This document shows positions 15,801-22,445 of a DNA stretch of 22,844 bases, piece by piece. The position numbers and the translations under genes were made by a program. The notes beneath the pieces are model-generated. The model made no database searches, had not been told where the DNA came from, and saw only the letters and a program-made list of their open reading frames with translations. Positions within the stretch are counted from its first letter, which is position 1. Each line of letters opens with the position of its first letter. The DNA is from HGM11367 sp964600435 (lineage in GTDB: Bacteria; Bacillota; Clostridia; Christensenellales; UBA1242). Where the stretch lies: assembly GCA_964600435.1 (NCBI GenBank), contig CAZRJB010000012.1:1-22844 (forward strand), in the 5' to 3' direction.

Positions 15801-18800
15801 AATGAATGCGCTTCGTGAGCGGATTCTCCGTTGCAGTTTAAACATACTTTCCAGTGTTCATCTTCATCTTTTTCCCAATTTGCGCCATAAGAACAAGCAG
15901 TCCATTTTGCATAAACTGTTAAAGTTTTGTTTGTGTGGTCGATTGTTGCAAAATTTGTGCTGTTTAATTCTGTTGTTGCTGTAATTTGGGTTGTGCCACT
16001 TGTTTCAATAAACCAACCATCAAATTCGTAACCTGTGCGAGTTGCTGTTGGAAGTGTGCCAATTTGAGAGTCATAAGTTGCATTTGCAGAGGTTGAAGAA
16101 ATTGAAATTGTATCGTCGGTTGCATTTCCGCTGAATGTTATTGTGTAAGTGTTTGCGGTCCATTTTGCATATATTGTTGCAGTTGTGTTTTCTGTGTTTG
16201 CTGTTGTGTTTGTAAACAAATCGTCTGCTTCAATTTTTGTTGTGAATGAACTATCGCCATACCAGCCAACAAATGTGTAGCCGTCACGAGTTGGTGTTGG
16301 AAGGTCACTTAATGTGAATGCTGTGTTGTATGTTTTGGTTATAGTGGTGATATCATTTCCGCCGTTTGTGTTGTAGGTTAAACTGTAAGTTTTAGGGCTC
16401 CATTTTGCATATATTGTTGCAAGAGATGCAAGATGTGTTAAATGAATATTTGAATCGTTAAGAATTGTTTCGCTTGTAACCTCAGTTTCAAATGTGCCTT
16501 CTTTATACCAGCCAACAAATGTGTAGCCGTTACGAGTTGGAGTTGGAAGTTCGCCAATTGCTGTGTTATATTCAATATTTTTGCTTGAAGGCGAAACAGT
16601 GGCACTTTCATCGTATGTTTCAGAAGAAAGTTGTAATGTGTATGACAACTCGTAGACTTTTGCAGTTGCTGTTGCAGTGATTGTTACGTTTTCTGTTGTG
16701 TTATGAGTATAAGAGTTGCTTGAAATTGTTACATTGCTTGAAGTGAAGTTATTGTTGAATGTGTAACCAGTGCTTGCAGTTGCAGAAAGGTTTACGGTTG
16801 CACCATATTTAACAATGTATCCACTTGTAGCAGAAGTTACGCCAGTTCCACTTGCACTAACACTTGCAATTCCAGTGCCAGTTGTAAGTGTAAGAGAACT
16901 TGTTTTTCTTGTGTAATATAATTTTACAATTGTATTTCCGTCATCATTTATTGTCGCGCTTGTTTGATTAAAGTGGTCGAATTCAAAACCAGTGATTTCG
17001 GTTTTATAAGTATTAATGTTAATTTCAGCACCTGTTGTGCCAGTTGTTTCTATAGTTTTTGATGTGTCTTTTGCATAGTTGCTATCTGCAAGATTTTCCA
17101 AATAGTATTCAACAGAATATGCTGTGCTTGTGTTAGTTGTTGCATTTGCTGTAATAGAAACATTTTCGGCTGGCATTGTGAATGAGTTGTCAGTGACTGT
17201 GTAGCCAGACCAAGAACTAAATGAATATCCAGTGCTTGTGGTTGCAGAAAGTGTAACAGTTGCACCATATTTTACTATGTAATTTTCAGTGTTTGCAGTT
17301 ACATAAGTGCCAGTTGCTGAAATAGTGGCAACATTTGCGCCTTTTGTAAGAGTTAAAGTGTAAGAGTTTCTTAAATAGAAATATTCTACAACTGTGCTTC
17401 CATCTGCGGCAATTGTAACTGTTTGTGTGCTTGGAGCGGTAAACCCCTCATAATTTTTTATGCTAGGTGTTGCACTTGTGTTTGGAGAACTTGACATGTA
17501 TTCAATTTCAACATCAACATCACAATCTTCAGCTGTTAAGTTTTCTGTTTTTGTGCTTTCAAGTTTTTGTTTATAATGTTTAACAGTGTATGTGGTTGTT
17601 TTGTTGTTTTCATCTTCTAAGTTGATTGATATTGTTGGTGCAATGCCACCAGTTGAAAAGAGAATTTCGTTGTTATTATAAATTCGCCCGCTATAATCTA
17701 CATATCCGAGTTTATCGGCATCGGTGTATAGCCACCAACCTTTGCCAGAGTCAAAAAATTGTGTGTTTTTTGCTCGTGCATAGTCGGTTGTTTGTTTTTG
17801 TCTTTTTAAAGAATAATTGTTTGCCCCAAACAAATCTTCTTGAGTTAAAAGTGTTTTGTCAATTAAGAAAACTTTGTTTGTTGTGTCTGTGCCGGTTAGC
17901 ATTATTGATTGTTCTTTTGACGTAAAATTTGTTAAGAAATCACCATTAAGCCATTCGTTAACTCCCAAAACATTTCCATTTCCATAAGCATATGAATCTA
18001 TAATGTTTTCACTAAACAAAAGTGCAGTATTGTTTTCTTTTTTAAGAATGCGCCATGTGATTTTTTCCAATTTAAAATAATATTCTGTGTTGTTTTCAAT
18101 GATTGTGTTGTCAGAAAATTTTTCGTTGTTAAAAGATGCATTAGTTGTTAGTTTTTTATACTTATTGCCTTGTGAATCTGAATAGTAGCCATTTTCATCT
18201 ACATTTTCAGTATTTATTGTTGATTTTTCTGCATCAGTTGCCAATCGTTGTGGATAACTTCCAAATGTCATATATTTGCCATCGGTGGTAATTTCCCATA
18301 GGGTTGTTGGTTTGTTGTTGTTATCGTTTGCTTTTTTATGGCAATATGGAATTAAGAACACGCATAAAAGAATTAACAACAATAAAAGAACTAGAATGCC
18401 CCAAAAAGACGACCTTTTTTGGTTCTTTTTCTTTTTCTTCTTCTTTTTCTTCTTTTTTGTTGTTGTGGTGGTGGGAGTTGCTGCCCTTTTTTTCTTTTCT
18501 TGTGTTAAATTGATGATGATGTTTGTTGCTCCTTCACCATTTTGAGCATTGTCAGTTTTAGGAATTGAAATAACAACAGGAGCATTTTTGCTATCTGCTG
18601 GTATGGTTTGACTAACAACATTATCTCCTTTAACAACTTCTGCTGTTGCAACAATAGGCTTTTCGGCGTTTTGTTGGGTTGTGTTCACAGCATTTTTTGT
18701 TTGCGAACGTTTTGTTGTTTTTGTAGAATCCTTTTTTGTTGTTGTTTTAACATTTTTTGTGTTCTTTTTTGTTGCGGTTGTGCCCTTTTTTGTTTCTTTA

Positions 18801-18808
18801 CTTGCCAT
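9890..18808 (-). CDS. Giant N-terminally anchored multidomain surface protein (BspA-type LRR, InlB B-repeats, MucBP-like, DUF6273-like)
   Basis: A 2972-residue protein, probably an adhesin or host/polymer-contact protein. Residues 1-134 are cytoplasmic, rich in K, T and N, ending in eleven lysines; one helix (about 136-155) anchors it with the rest outside. Then: DUF6273-like domain (about 175-395), MucBP-like segments alternating with InlB-type repeats (about 400-715), B-repeats ending in ATIYAKW (715-972), CxxC pairs (985-1011), BspA-type leucine-rich repeats (1037-1285), a second CxxC plus LRR unit (1350-1640), MucBP-like and B-repeats (1690-2016), a second DUF6273-like domain (2018-2322), more B-repeats, and a third CxxC plus LRR unit (2500-2913). 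Each LRR block closes with a YW-H/R-YV..V-P-AW segment. There is no LPXTG and no cleavable signal peptide. AAAGGAG precedes the ATG. Boundaries are approximate. Confidence 0.85.
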   Translation of the reverse strand: MASKETKKGTTATKKNTKNVKTTTKKDSTKTTKRSQTKNAVNTTQQNAEKPIVATAEVVKGDNVVSQTIPADSKNAPVVISIPKTDNAQNGEGATNIIINLTQEKKKRAATPTTTTTKKKKKKKKKKKNQKRSSFWGILVLLLLLILLCVFLIPYCHKKANDNNNKPTTLWEITTDGKYMTFGSYPQRLATDAEKSTINTENVDENGYYSDSQGNKYKKLTTNASFNNEKFSDNTIIENNTEYYFKLEKITWRILKKENNTALLFSENIIDSYAYGNGNVLGVNEWLNGDFLTNFTSKEQSIMLTGTDTTNKVFLIDKTLLTQEDLFGANNYSLKRQKQTTDYARAKNTQFFDSGKGWWLYTDADKLGYVDYSGRIYNNNEILFSTGGIAPTISINLEDENNKTTTYTVKHYKQKLESTKTENLTAEDCDVDVEIEYMSSSPNTSATPSIKNYEGFTAPSTQTVTIAADGSTVVEYFYLRNSYTLTLTKGANVATISATGTYVTANTENYIVKYGATVTLSATTSTGYSFSSWSGYTVTDNSFTMPAENVSITANATTNTSTAYSVEYYLENLADSNYAKDTSKTIETTGTTGAEININTYKTEITGFEFDHFNQTSATINDDGNTIVKLYYTRKTSSLTLTTGTGIASVSASGTGVTSATSGYIVKYGATVNLSATASTGYTFNNNFTSSNVTISSNSYTHNTTENVTITATATAKVYELSYTLQLSSETYDESATVSPSSKNIEYNTAIGELPTPTRNGYTFVGWYKEGTFETEVTSETILNDSNIHLTHLASLATIYAKWSPKTYSLTYNTNGGNDITTITKTYNTAFTLSDLPTPTRDGYTFVGWYGDSSFTTKIEADDLFTNTTANTENTTATIYAKWTANTYTITFSGNATDDTISISSTSANATYDSQIGTLPTATRTGYEFDGWFIETSGTTQITATTELNSTNFATIDHTNKTLTVYAKWTACSYGANWEKDEDEHWKVCLNCNGESAHEAHSFTDGKCSVCDYIQETQNLAYTFVEETADEPAYYQVTGIGTATAKHIKIPATYNDGTNGSHPVKSIASVAFESNSQLLSIEFPNVTKLEYMAITNCNSLTKINIPAGMTEIGGTPFLGCTGVTSITVDSGNTKYRVEENCLIEIESNTIINGFSNSTIPSSVSKIGMAAFASMTTLASINIPANITEIGDIAFSGCGDLVLTVDEDNTVYHTAGNCLIETATQTLMCGFNSSVIPADNSVTSIDSYAFMFLEEIESIVIPANITLIGSYAFIGCTFTKVYYGGTETQWNAVNIKTGNTPLTTATIYYYSATQPQELNKNFWRYVDGVPTAWPVHTAHTYYDDCDTTCNVCGAVRTVTHSYGTTWLAAEDGHYHKCSNCNGESTHEAHTSVKGKCSVCDYIVETQGLSYIYDSTTESYTVNDIPLVSTIDYIRIPSTYNDGTNGSHPVKKIGFATPLTSYNTNIKSIIIPNSVTKIAMGSLLGMSELESLTIPASVTSIEEGSLSGCNSLTNIIISGNNFEFVGNCLIDVNNESVIFGAGNPTIPSDGSVTKIGAYAFYELTTLTDITIPTTITSIGNFAFASTGLTEIIIPNGIETIPQGAFKDCTSLTTVVIPSTVTTIKTEAFYGCSSLQNAYFAGTETQWNAINKQTGNTTLTSESVYFYSETEPTTIGKYWHYVEGVATPWAEKMTYTVKYYMQNIADNDFTEDTSRTVTATGTTGTTATITAEYITGFTFDSTKSSNSGTIEGDGSLVLKLYYNRRVGQLFITKGTGIASVTATGDSVVKFNETDSQVDYNVRYGAEVTLTATASDGYTFSGWTVASSSTATITDNKLIQNTANVINITATATANTYSLTYNTNGGNDITAVNKTYNTAFTSAELPTNLTKTGYTFVGWYKDSSLTTEVEANNLFTTSNATFANVATASTTATIYAKWTENTYTISFNGNGNTSGTMSNITGVDYTEEKTLPTNTFVKTGYVFLGWSTVQSAVTESYSDGATVSKLTATNNATIVLYAIWAISGIDEPYTRVDEDGNPSDTGNYVLFGHYPQTVATSTELASITATNQTDTDGYHLDADGNRYKKFNANPYISSNSDFQAKFGNGEIITSGTAYYFKLEPIKWRILTTNNGKAYLLAEDILYAHRYYETADSTRKQSATSMRLIDANDYKSSEIRAWLNGYSYTGESGTVSTYLNTGFLQTAFTTAESNIIQSTSITENSSTMSDKVFLIKYNDLLITSYGFPSTTYQDATRVKQSTDYSVANYLLASDGFGAAWWWTRTKYQTTSVSDTQLHYVSRSGNLDYGIDVDDKSVGVVPAIWIDLGTTYRLTYETNGGNSLPIVVKSYNSAYKTSELPTPTKTGYTFVGWYKDSSLTTEVEVGDLFTTATATFTSYGTPNTTATIYAKWTENTYTIAFNNNGGTGEMASLTSVTYTENKTLTTNTFTKTGCAFVGWSEDQNATTKTYDNGATVTGLTAENGATVTLYAIWHEHNYSWDYNSTNHWQVCSVCDATTNTGTHSYGADGLCTTCGRSQLEIEYNTETETYTVTGVGDFTGTTLAIPSTYNDGTNGKKSVTSIDYNAFKDEDSITSVSIPASITNINSGAFRDCSGLTSLTVDEDNSVYHIINNCIIETATKTLWVGSNNATIPTDSSVVTSIGDAAFSDRVLTSITIPSNITSIGAYAFCLVNLETSLTIPGNVETVGPNAFSYCKITSLTLQEGVKTLQLQAFFLCEKLESISLPASLESMSGNVFSYSSRLAEITLAEGNTKFVCINNCLIKTATKTLVTGCKNSIIPTDANVVTSIGNQAFYGANIHSSSTNVKSITIPANITSISSEAFSISGFESIVFAENSSLNSLGNYCFSNCQYLTSFTIPDGVTTIGYRCFLNCYSLTTLVIPTSVTSIGSNLLLGVTGVSIYYAGTQAEWDEMTVDSDNTNLNNATKYYYSETQPTDTTGNYWHYVSDVPTAWTTSSSSGDE

Positions 18809-18836
18809 AAAAACTCCTTTTTTCTATGTAAAGAAT

Positions 18837-18885
18837 AAAAAAAACACCAAAAAGACAGAAATATATCTTACAAAATTGGTGTTTT
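18837..18885 (-). terminator. Terminator-like hairpin in the leader of the giant gene (possible attenuator)
   Basis: On the minus strand a perfect 10-bp stem AAAACACCAA/TTGGTGTTTT (arms 18876-18885 and 18841-18850, loop 25 nt) runs into eight T at 18837-18844. It lies about 30 bp before the giant gene's ATG, downstream of that gene's promoter, so the transcript must pass it. Confidence 0.7.
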
Positions 18886-18984
18886 AAAAGTGTTGCTAAT
18901 ATTGTATGCCGTTGAAAATACTGCAGAGTTGCCCTTGGCTGTCCACTTACAAGAATGAATGATGTTATTTTTTTTAACATTCAT
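18868..18984 (-). CDS. Possible 38-residue leader ORF upstream of the giant gene
   Basis: An ATG at 18984 opens 38 codons (starting MNVKKNNIIHSCKW, ending NTFKTPIL) and stops at 18868-18870, inside the loop of the terminator-like hairpin. AAAGGGG lies about 11 bases upstream. The last codons form the 5' arm of the hairpin, so a ribosome reaching the stop would prevent the hairpin from forming. A five-codon ORF (MAYEC) starts even closer to the same ribosome binding site. The middle of the ORF (18899-18958) is clearly GC-richer than its surroundings. It may instead be a structured RNA leader with no peptide; I recognise neither the peptide nor a riboswitch class. Confidence 0.4.
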   Translation of the reverse strand: MNVKKNNIIHSCKWTAKGNSAVFSTAYNISNTFKTPIL

Positions 18985-19025
18985 ATGCCATTATGCCCCT
19001 TTATTTTACAAGTTTATTCATTAGT

Positions 19026-19076
19026 ATTGTAACATATTTATTAATAAATACCAAATAATTGTAAAAAATTGTCGAA
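19026..19076 (-). promoter_or_regulatory. Promoter of the giant gene with palindromic spacer and upstream 0A-like site
   Basis: On the minus strand TTGGTA (19049-19054), 17 bp, TACAAT (19026-19031) with TATGT before it as an extended -10. The spacer contains a perfect 16-bp palindrome, TATTTATT followed by its complement (19035-19050). On the plus strand ATTGTCGAA (19068-19076) contains the Spo0A core TGTCGAA about 14 bp upstream of the -35. The leader from here to the ATG is about 210 nt. Confidence 0.65.
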
Positions 19077-19408
19077 AAAATTTTTAAAAGAAAATTTGTC
19101 TGTTATAAAGCAATCTGTTGGCTTTTTATGATTTTAATATGTTTTGTGTATTATAATAAAAAAGTTGCTTTAAAGTGGGCATTTATACGCAATTGTTTTA
19201 AAATGTTTTTTTGTTTGGCTTTTTGAGCGATTAAAGTTTTTTTGTTGAACTGAATTTAATGCTGTATGAATTAAAGAATGGTCATTTTTTGTGATGATTT
19301 TGCAAACACCAAAGCCAATCTGTAAGTATTTTTTGTTAATTTAAATCTGGTTCAAAACAAATTTGTTGTGCCAAGTCACACAAAACGTGCTGTTTTTTAT
19401 GCTAGCAT
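19077..19408. other. Intergenic region with no recognisable gene
   Basis: AT-rich with no ORF that has a ribosome binding site on either strand and no strong hairpin. It separates the divergent giant gene and S51 peptidase gene. Confidence 0.5.
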
Positions 19409-19437
19409 TTGCATTTTTAAAAACTATGTGCTATACT
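19409..19437 (+). promoter_or_regulatory. Promoter of the S51 peptidase gene
   Basis: TTGCAT (19409-19414), 17 bp, TATACT (19432-19437) preceded by TGTGC, an extended -10. The resulting leader of about 155 nt contains a run of eight C. Confidence 0.68.
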
Positions 19438-19490
19438 ACTTTTGCATTTTGATAAAGAGTTGTTGTTTCTTTGCCTTAATGACCAAACTA

Positions 19491-19498
19491 CCCCCCCC
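19491..19498 (+). repeat. Run of eight C in the S51 peptidase leader
   Basis: A C8 homopolymer in a very AT-rich leader, about 55 bp after the -10 box and 100 bp before the ATG. Such tracts are prone to length change during replication. Confidence 0.9.
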
Positions 19499-19597
19499 AT
19501 TTTGTATATGCATGAAATGTAGAAAAACACACATTTTAAAGCATTAGGTGTTTCACAAAACTTACTCAACCTGCACCCAAACAAGAAAAGGAGAAAA

Positions 19598-20389
19598 ATG
19601 AATCTAATATTAACTAGTTGCCTAGATTTATACACAAAAAATAATTTTGGAGAAAGAATAGCACATAATTTTGGTAACGAAAATGGAATTTTAGACACAA
19701 TTCAAATTTTAACACCAAAACAAGAAAACTTTGTTTTTGTTGCAAGTGATGAATATAATTATGATGCAACAGATGTTTATGCCAATGTGACATTTGATTC
19801 TTTTAACTTAACATTTCCTTTTAGGAACTATATTATTTTAGACGGAAGAACAAAACACAAGGCAAAAGAAATTATAGAAAGTGCAGATTTAATATTCTTA
19901 TGCGGCGGGCATGTTCCAACACAAAATCAATTTTTTCAAAATATTAATCTTAAAGAAATTATTAAAAACTCAAAGGCATTAATTATTGGACAAAGTGCTG
20001 GTAGTATGAACTCTGCAAATATTGTGTATGCTCAACCAGAACTTGAAGGAGAGTCTATTGACCCCAATTATAAGAAATATATTAAAGGGTTGGGATTGAC
20101 TGATATAAGCATTCTTCCTCATTTTGAACAAGAATTTGACACAGTGTTAGATGGTAAAAATGTTTTTAAAGAAATTTCATTGCCAGATAGCAAAACGAGG
20201 CCTTTTATTGCTTATTCAGATGGTGCTTACATATTTGATAATGGAGTATCACAGAAGATGTGTGGTAAAGCCTATTTATTTAATAATGGGACATTCCAAC
20301 AAATTTCTGAAGATAATGCTGTTACTGACATTACAGAATTGGCTAGAAATATATTTAGTCATACTAATCACAACTTAATCAAAGAGTAA
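19598..20389 (+). CDS. Peptidase S51 family protein (dipeptidase E-like)
   Basis: A 263-residue protein of the class I glutamine-amidotransferase-like fold. The nucleophile elbow is IIGQSAGSMN with Ser133, the S51 serine motif; FLCGGHVPTQN (100-110) provides the oxyanion-side glycines, and ILPHFEQEF (172-180) gives the likely catalytic His175. Family members are cytoplasmic serine hydrolases that cleave aspartyl dipeptides or, in relatives, cyanophycin-type peptides; the substrate here cannot be told. AAAGGAG lies directly before the ATG. It is a single-gene unit with its own promoter and sits immediately left of the tRNA-Arg region that marks an integrated element. Its stop codon is inside a perfect palindrome. 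Confidence 0.87.
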   Translation: MNLILTSCLDLYTKNNFGERIAHNFGNENGILDTIQILTPKQENFVFVASDEYNYDATDVYANVTFDSFNLTFPFRNYIILDGRTKHKAKEIIESADLIFLCGGHVPTQNQFFQNINLKEIIKNSKALIIGQSAGSMNSANIVYAQPELEGESIDPNYKKYIKGLGLTDISILPHFEQEFDTVLDGKNVFKEISLPDSKTRPFIAYSDGAYIFDNGVSQKMCGKAYLFNNGTFQQISEDNAVTDITELARNIFSHTNHNLIKE

Positions 20390-20404
20390 AACAATGTTTT
20401 ACTC
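20384..20404. repeat. 21-bp perfect palindrome over the peptidase stop codon
   Basis: GAGTAAAACA and its complement flank a single A (20394). No T-run follows on the plus strand, so it is a weak terminator at best. It lies six bases before the first orphan tRNA half. Confidence 0.7.
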
Positions 20405-20409
20405 AATAT

Positions 20410-20449
<40 letters not shown>

Positions 20450-20580
20450 AGTATGTAATAAAGAATATAAGTCCTTTATTTACTGGGTTTTCGTAGGTTT
20501 TTGGTTAAATTTTTGAAGACATCAATAATTTTATCAATAGTTTTGTCCTAAATCTTGTGTAAAATCCTAAAATTTAATAT
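20450..20580. other. Spacer between orphan tRNA halves A and B
   Basis: AT-rich, no gene. A 7-bp inverted repeat AATAAAG/CTTTATT (20457-20463, 20474-20480) is the only structure; integrase arm sites could be here but cannot be recognised. Confidence 0.4.
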
Positions 20581-20619
20581 GTTCCCCTAGTTCAACGGAT
20601 AGAATAAGCCCCTCCTAAG
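20581..20619 (+). pseudogene. Orphan 5' half of a different tRNA-Arg(CCU), copy B
   Basis: Thirty-nine nucleotides: acceptor strand GTTCCCC, D arm GTTC...GAAT, then anticodon loop ending CCTCCTAAG. It has the typical form of a Bacillota tRNA-Arg(CCU) gene but differs from copies A and C outside the last bases. It breaks at the same base as copy A with no matching 3' half, so it is a second integration scar or a carried attachment half-site. Confidence 0.78.
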
Positions 20620-20744
20620 TACCAACTTGGACTAAAACGAACTCTCTAAACACCCCTAAAACACGGGCATTTCACAACTAATCAAATCTCACACAACAAC
20701 CAAATGCACCCAAAGTGCACCAAAACCATTAAAAAACTAAATAT

Positions 20745-20821
<77 letters not shown>

Positions 20822-20830
20822 ATTTGCAAT

Positions 20831-20861
20831 GAAAAAGACGACTTATTTAGTCGTCTTTTTC
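20831..20861. terminator. Bidirectional terminator between tRNA-Arg and kwaB
   Basis: A perfect 12-bp stem GAAAAAGACGAC/GTCGTCTTTTTC with a seven-base loop. The kwaB stop codon (20847-20849) lies in the loop, so the last kwaB codons form one arm. T-rich tails exist on both strands. Confidence 0.88.
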
Positions 20862-21779
20862 TATTTTTGTGGCAGAATTAATTTCATAAACATTCATGGT
20901 TTTATGTTCACAGATGCTTTTAAAACATATATATTGAATAAAGGCTTTATATTCTTCTGAATTGGTAGTTAAAAACTTATCATTGCTGCTAAGTGGTAAT
21001 TTATAGGTTTGTGATATATCTTTTCTTTGACTTAGATCTCGTATGTTTGCTAACCTTTCTTCGTTTAATGTTATGAATGATTTTGGTGATTTATATGATC
21101 CAGACAAATCTTTAAACATATCTATATTTTCAATTGCGTTAGTATTTATAATTGACTCTATGGCTTTGTCTTTTACTTTTTGAACCGCTTTTTCTATATC
21201 AAAAACGCTTTCAAAATTATTGTTAAAAGTATAAAAAGTATCTTCATAAATTATTGAATCCGCAATCCAATATAATCGATAAAAACTATCGGTTACAAGA
21301 TCTAACTCTTCTTCAGGGGATTCCTTGTAAGTAATAGTATATTTATTATTTAATGATATGATTGGTGAAGAATATTTAAGTATTGTTATAGGTTTTAATT
21401 CTTCAATTGTTGGTTCTCCACATATTGCATATCCACAAATTTTACCTTTTAATTTTTCGTTTGAAGCCATAGAAATACTATTGACAAGTTTACTCCACAA
21501 ATCACTTATTAACGGATTATTTGTGCTAAGCTTATCGCAAGATATTTTTGGATTCATCCCGTTATACTCTTCAAAACTTTGTATAGTTGGTAATTGCAAA
21601 GTAGTTATACTTTGTATAAGTGTACCAATATACTCATTAAAAGCACTTGCATTTTTATATCTGATCTTAGTTGCAGTAAAAGGTTGTTCTTTATTCCTTT
21701 TATCTTTTTTAAAAAAATACAAAGACCAATTATAATTTTTATACTTACTTATATCCTTTAACAATTTTTCTTCTGCCAT
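20847..21779 (-). CDS. kwaB: Kiwa anti-phage system protein KwaB (DUF4868)
   Basis: A soluble protein of 310 residues from the ATG at 21779; an in-frame ATG at 21800 is less likely because AAAGGAG lies between the two. Size (KwaB is about 315 residues) and the DUF4868-like pattern support the call. The segment RLYWIADSIIYEDTFYTFNNNFESVFDIEKAV fits the conserved FN-x-FE-x-F core of the family (described here by its key residues FNNNFESVF). The gene follows kwaA with a 13-base gap, as in known Kiwa operons. In Escherichia coli, membrane KwaA senses phage infection and KwaB binds DNA and blocks phage replication and late transcription. The stop codon is inside the terminator loop. Recognition is by family pattern and context. 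Confidence 0.78.
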   Translation of the reverse strand: MAEEKLLKDISKYKNYNWSLYFFKKDKRNKEQPFTATKIRYKNASAFNEYIGTLIQSITTLQLPTIQSFEEYNGMNPKISCDKLSTNNPLISDLWSKLVNSISMASNEKLKGKICGYAICGEPTIEELKPITILKYSSPIISLNNKYTITYKESPEEELDLVTDSFYRLYWIADSIIYEDTFYTFNNNFESVFDIEKAVQKVKDKAIESIINTNAIENIDMFKDLSGSYKSPKSFITLNEERLANIRDLSQRKDISQTYKLPLSSNDKFLTTNSEEYKAFIQYICFKSICEHKTMNVYEINSATKIEKDD

Positions 21780-21792
21780 ATTATTTTCTCCT

Positions 21793-22422
21793 TTATTCAT
21801 CAGTAGTATCTACATATATCTTGTTATCAAAATCCCAGTAATTAAAATTTTGATTTATTTTTGCTGTTAGGTCAGCTTTACTAATAACAATACTATCTTC
21901 AAAAACAACTTTATTGTTGGCTCTAGTACACTCAACCGAGCAACTGTACATTTTATATCCTCGAAGTTCAAAATAAATATTTATATAAACATTGTTGTTT
22001 CTTATACAAACAATAGCAAGAGTGCTGAAATAGATTAAAAAGAGCAATAGTCCTAATAAATCTGTAAAATCAAAAGCAATCATTGGAAGTATGAACGATA
22101 ATATAAAATCTGCAATTAAATTTCTACCATGTTGAGCCCTAATAATTTTTGCAATCGGTTTGCTTTCTTCTGTGTTTTTATTCAATAAAAATTTATTGAG
22201 TTTAAGTATGCTTATCCATGTCACGATATTAATAATAACTAATGTTATTAATAATAAATAGTTTGATGCTAAAAACTGCTTTAAATTACATACAAAACTT
22301 AATTCCGCGTTTATGTTGTTTATTAACCATTCCATCATATTCCAAATATCAATTAGAGTAATTGATATCCATAATGGAATAAAGGAAGTTACAAAAAGAT
22401 TCCATTTAAAAGTTTTATCCAT
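21793..22422 (-). CDS. kwaA: Kiwa anti-phage system membrane protein KwaA
   Basis: A 209-residue protein with four membrane helices (about 9-27, 54-73, 103-118 and 122-140) and a soluble C-terminus of about 65 residues, the KwaA topology and size. The opening KWNLFVTSFIPLWIS and the segment IYINIYFELRGYKMYS look like the family's conserved pieces. It lies directly upstream of kwaB. In known Kiwa systems KwaA forms membrane assemblies that recruit KwaB and detect infection at the envelope. AAGGAG precedes the ATG and an extended -10 promoter lies just upstream, so the pair is transcribed apart from the integrase. KwaA proteins diverge strongly, so this call rests partly on KwaB and gene order. 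Confidence 0.72.
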   Translation of the reverse strand: MDKTFKWNLFVTSFIPLWISITLIDIWNMMEWLINNINAELSFVCNLKQFLASNYLLLITLVIINIVTWISILKLNKFLLNKNTEESKPIAKIIRAQHGRNLIADFILSFILPMIAFDFTDLLGLLLFLIYFSTLAIVCIRNNNVYINIYFELRGYKMYSCSVECTRANNKVVFEDSIVISKADLTAKINQNFNYWDFDNKIYVDTTDE

Positions 22423-22445
22423 TTAAATCTCCTTAAATTTTAAGT

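Noticed and set aside
18276..18545. Plus-strand frame rich in phenylalanine opposite the start of the giant gene
   Set aside because: It is the complement of the lysine tract and membrane helix; composition is explained by the real gene.
9890..18808. Repeats in the giant gene as a CRISPR array
   Set aside because: The repeats are protein-coding, vary in sequence and spacing, and have no constant direct repeat with unique spacers.
18798..18980. 60-codon minus-strand frame overlapping the first codons of the giant gene
   Set aside because: It overlaps the giant gene's ribosome binding site; the neighbouring 38-codon frame has the better-placed start, and the overlap makes this one less likely.
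19417..19698. Minus-strand 93-codon frame overlapping the S51 peptidase start
   Set aside because: It has no ribosome binding site, crosses the peptidase promoter and leader, and has no protein-like pattern.
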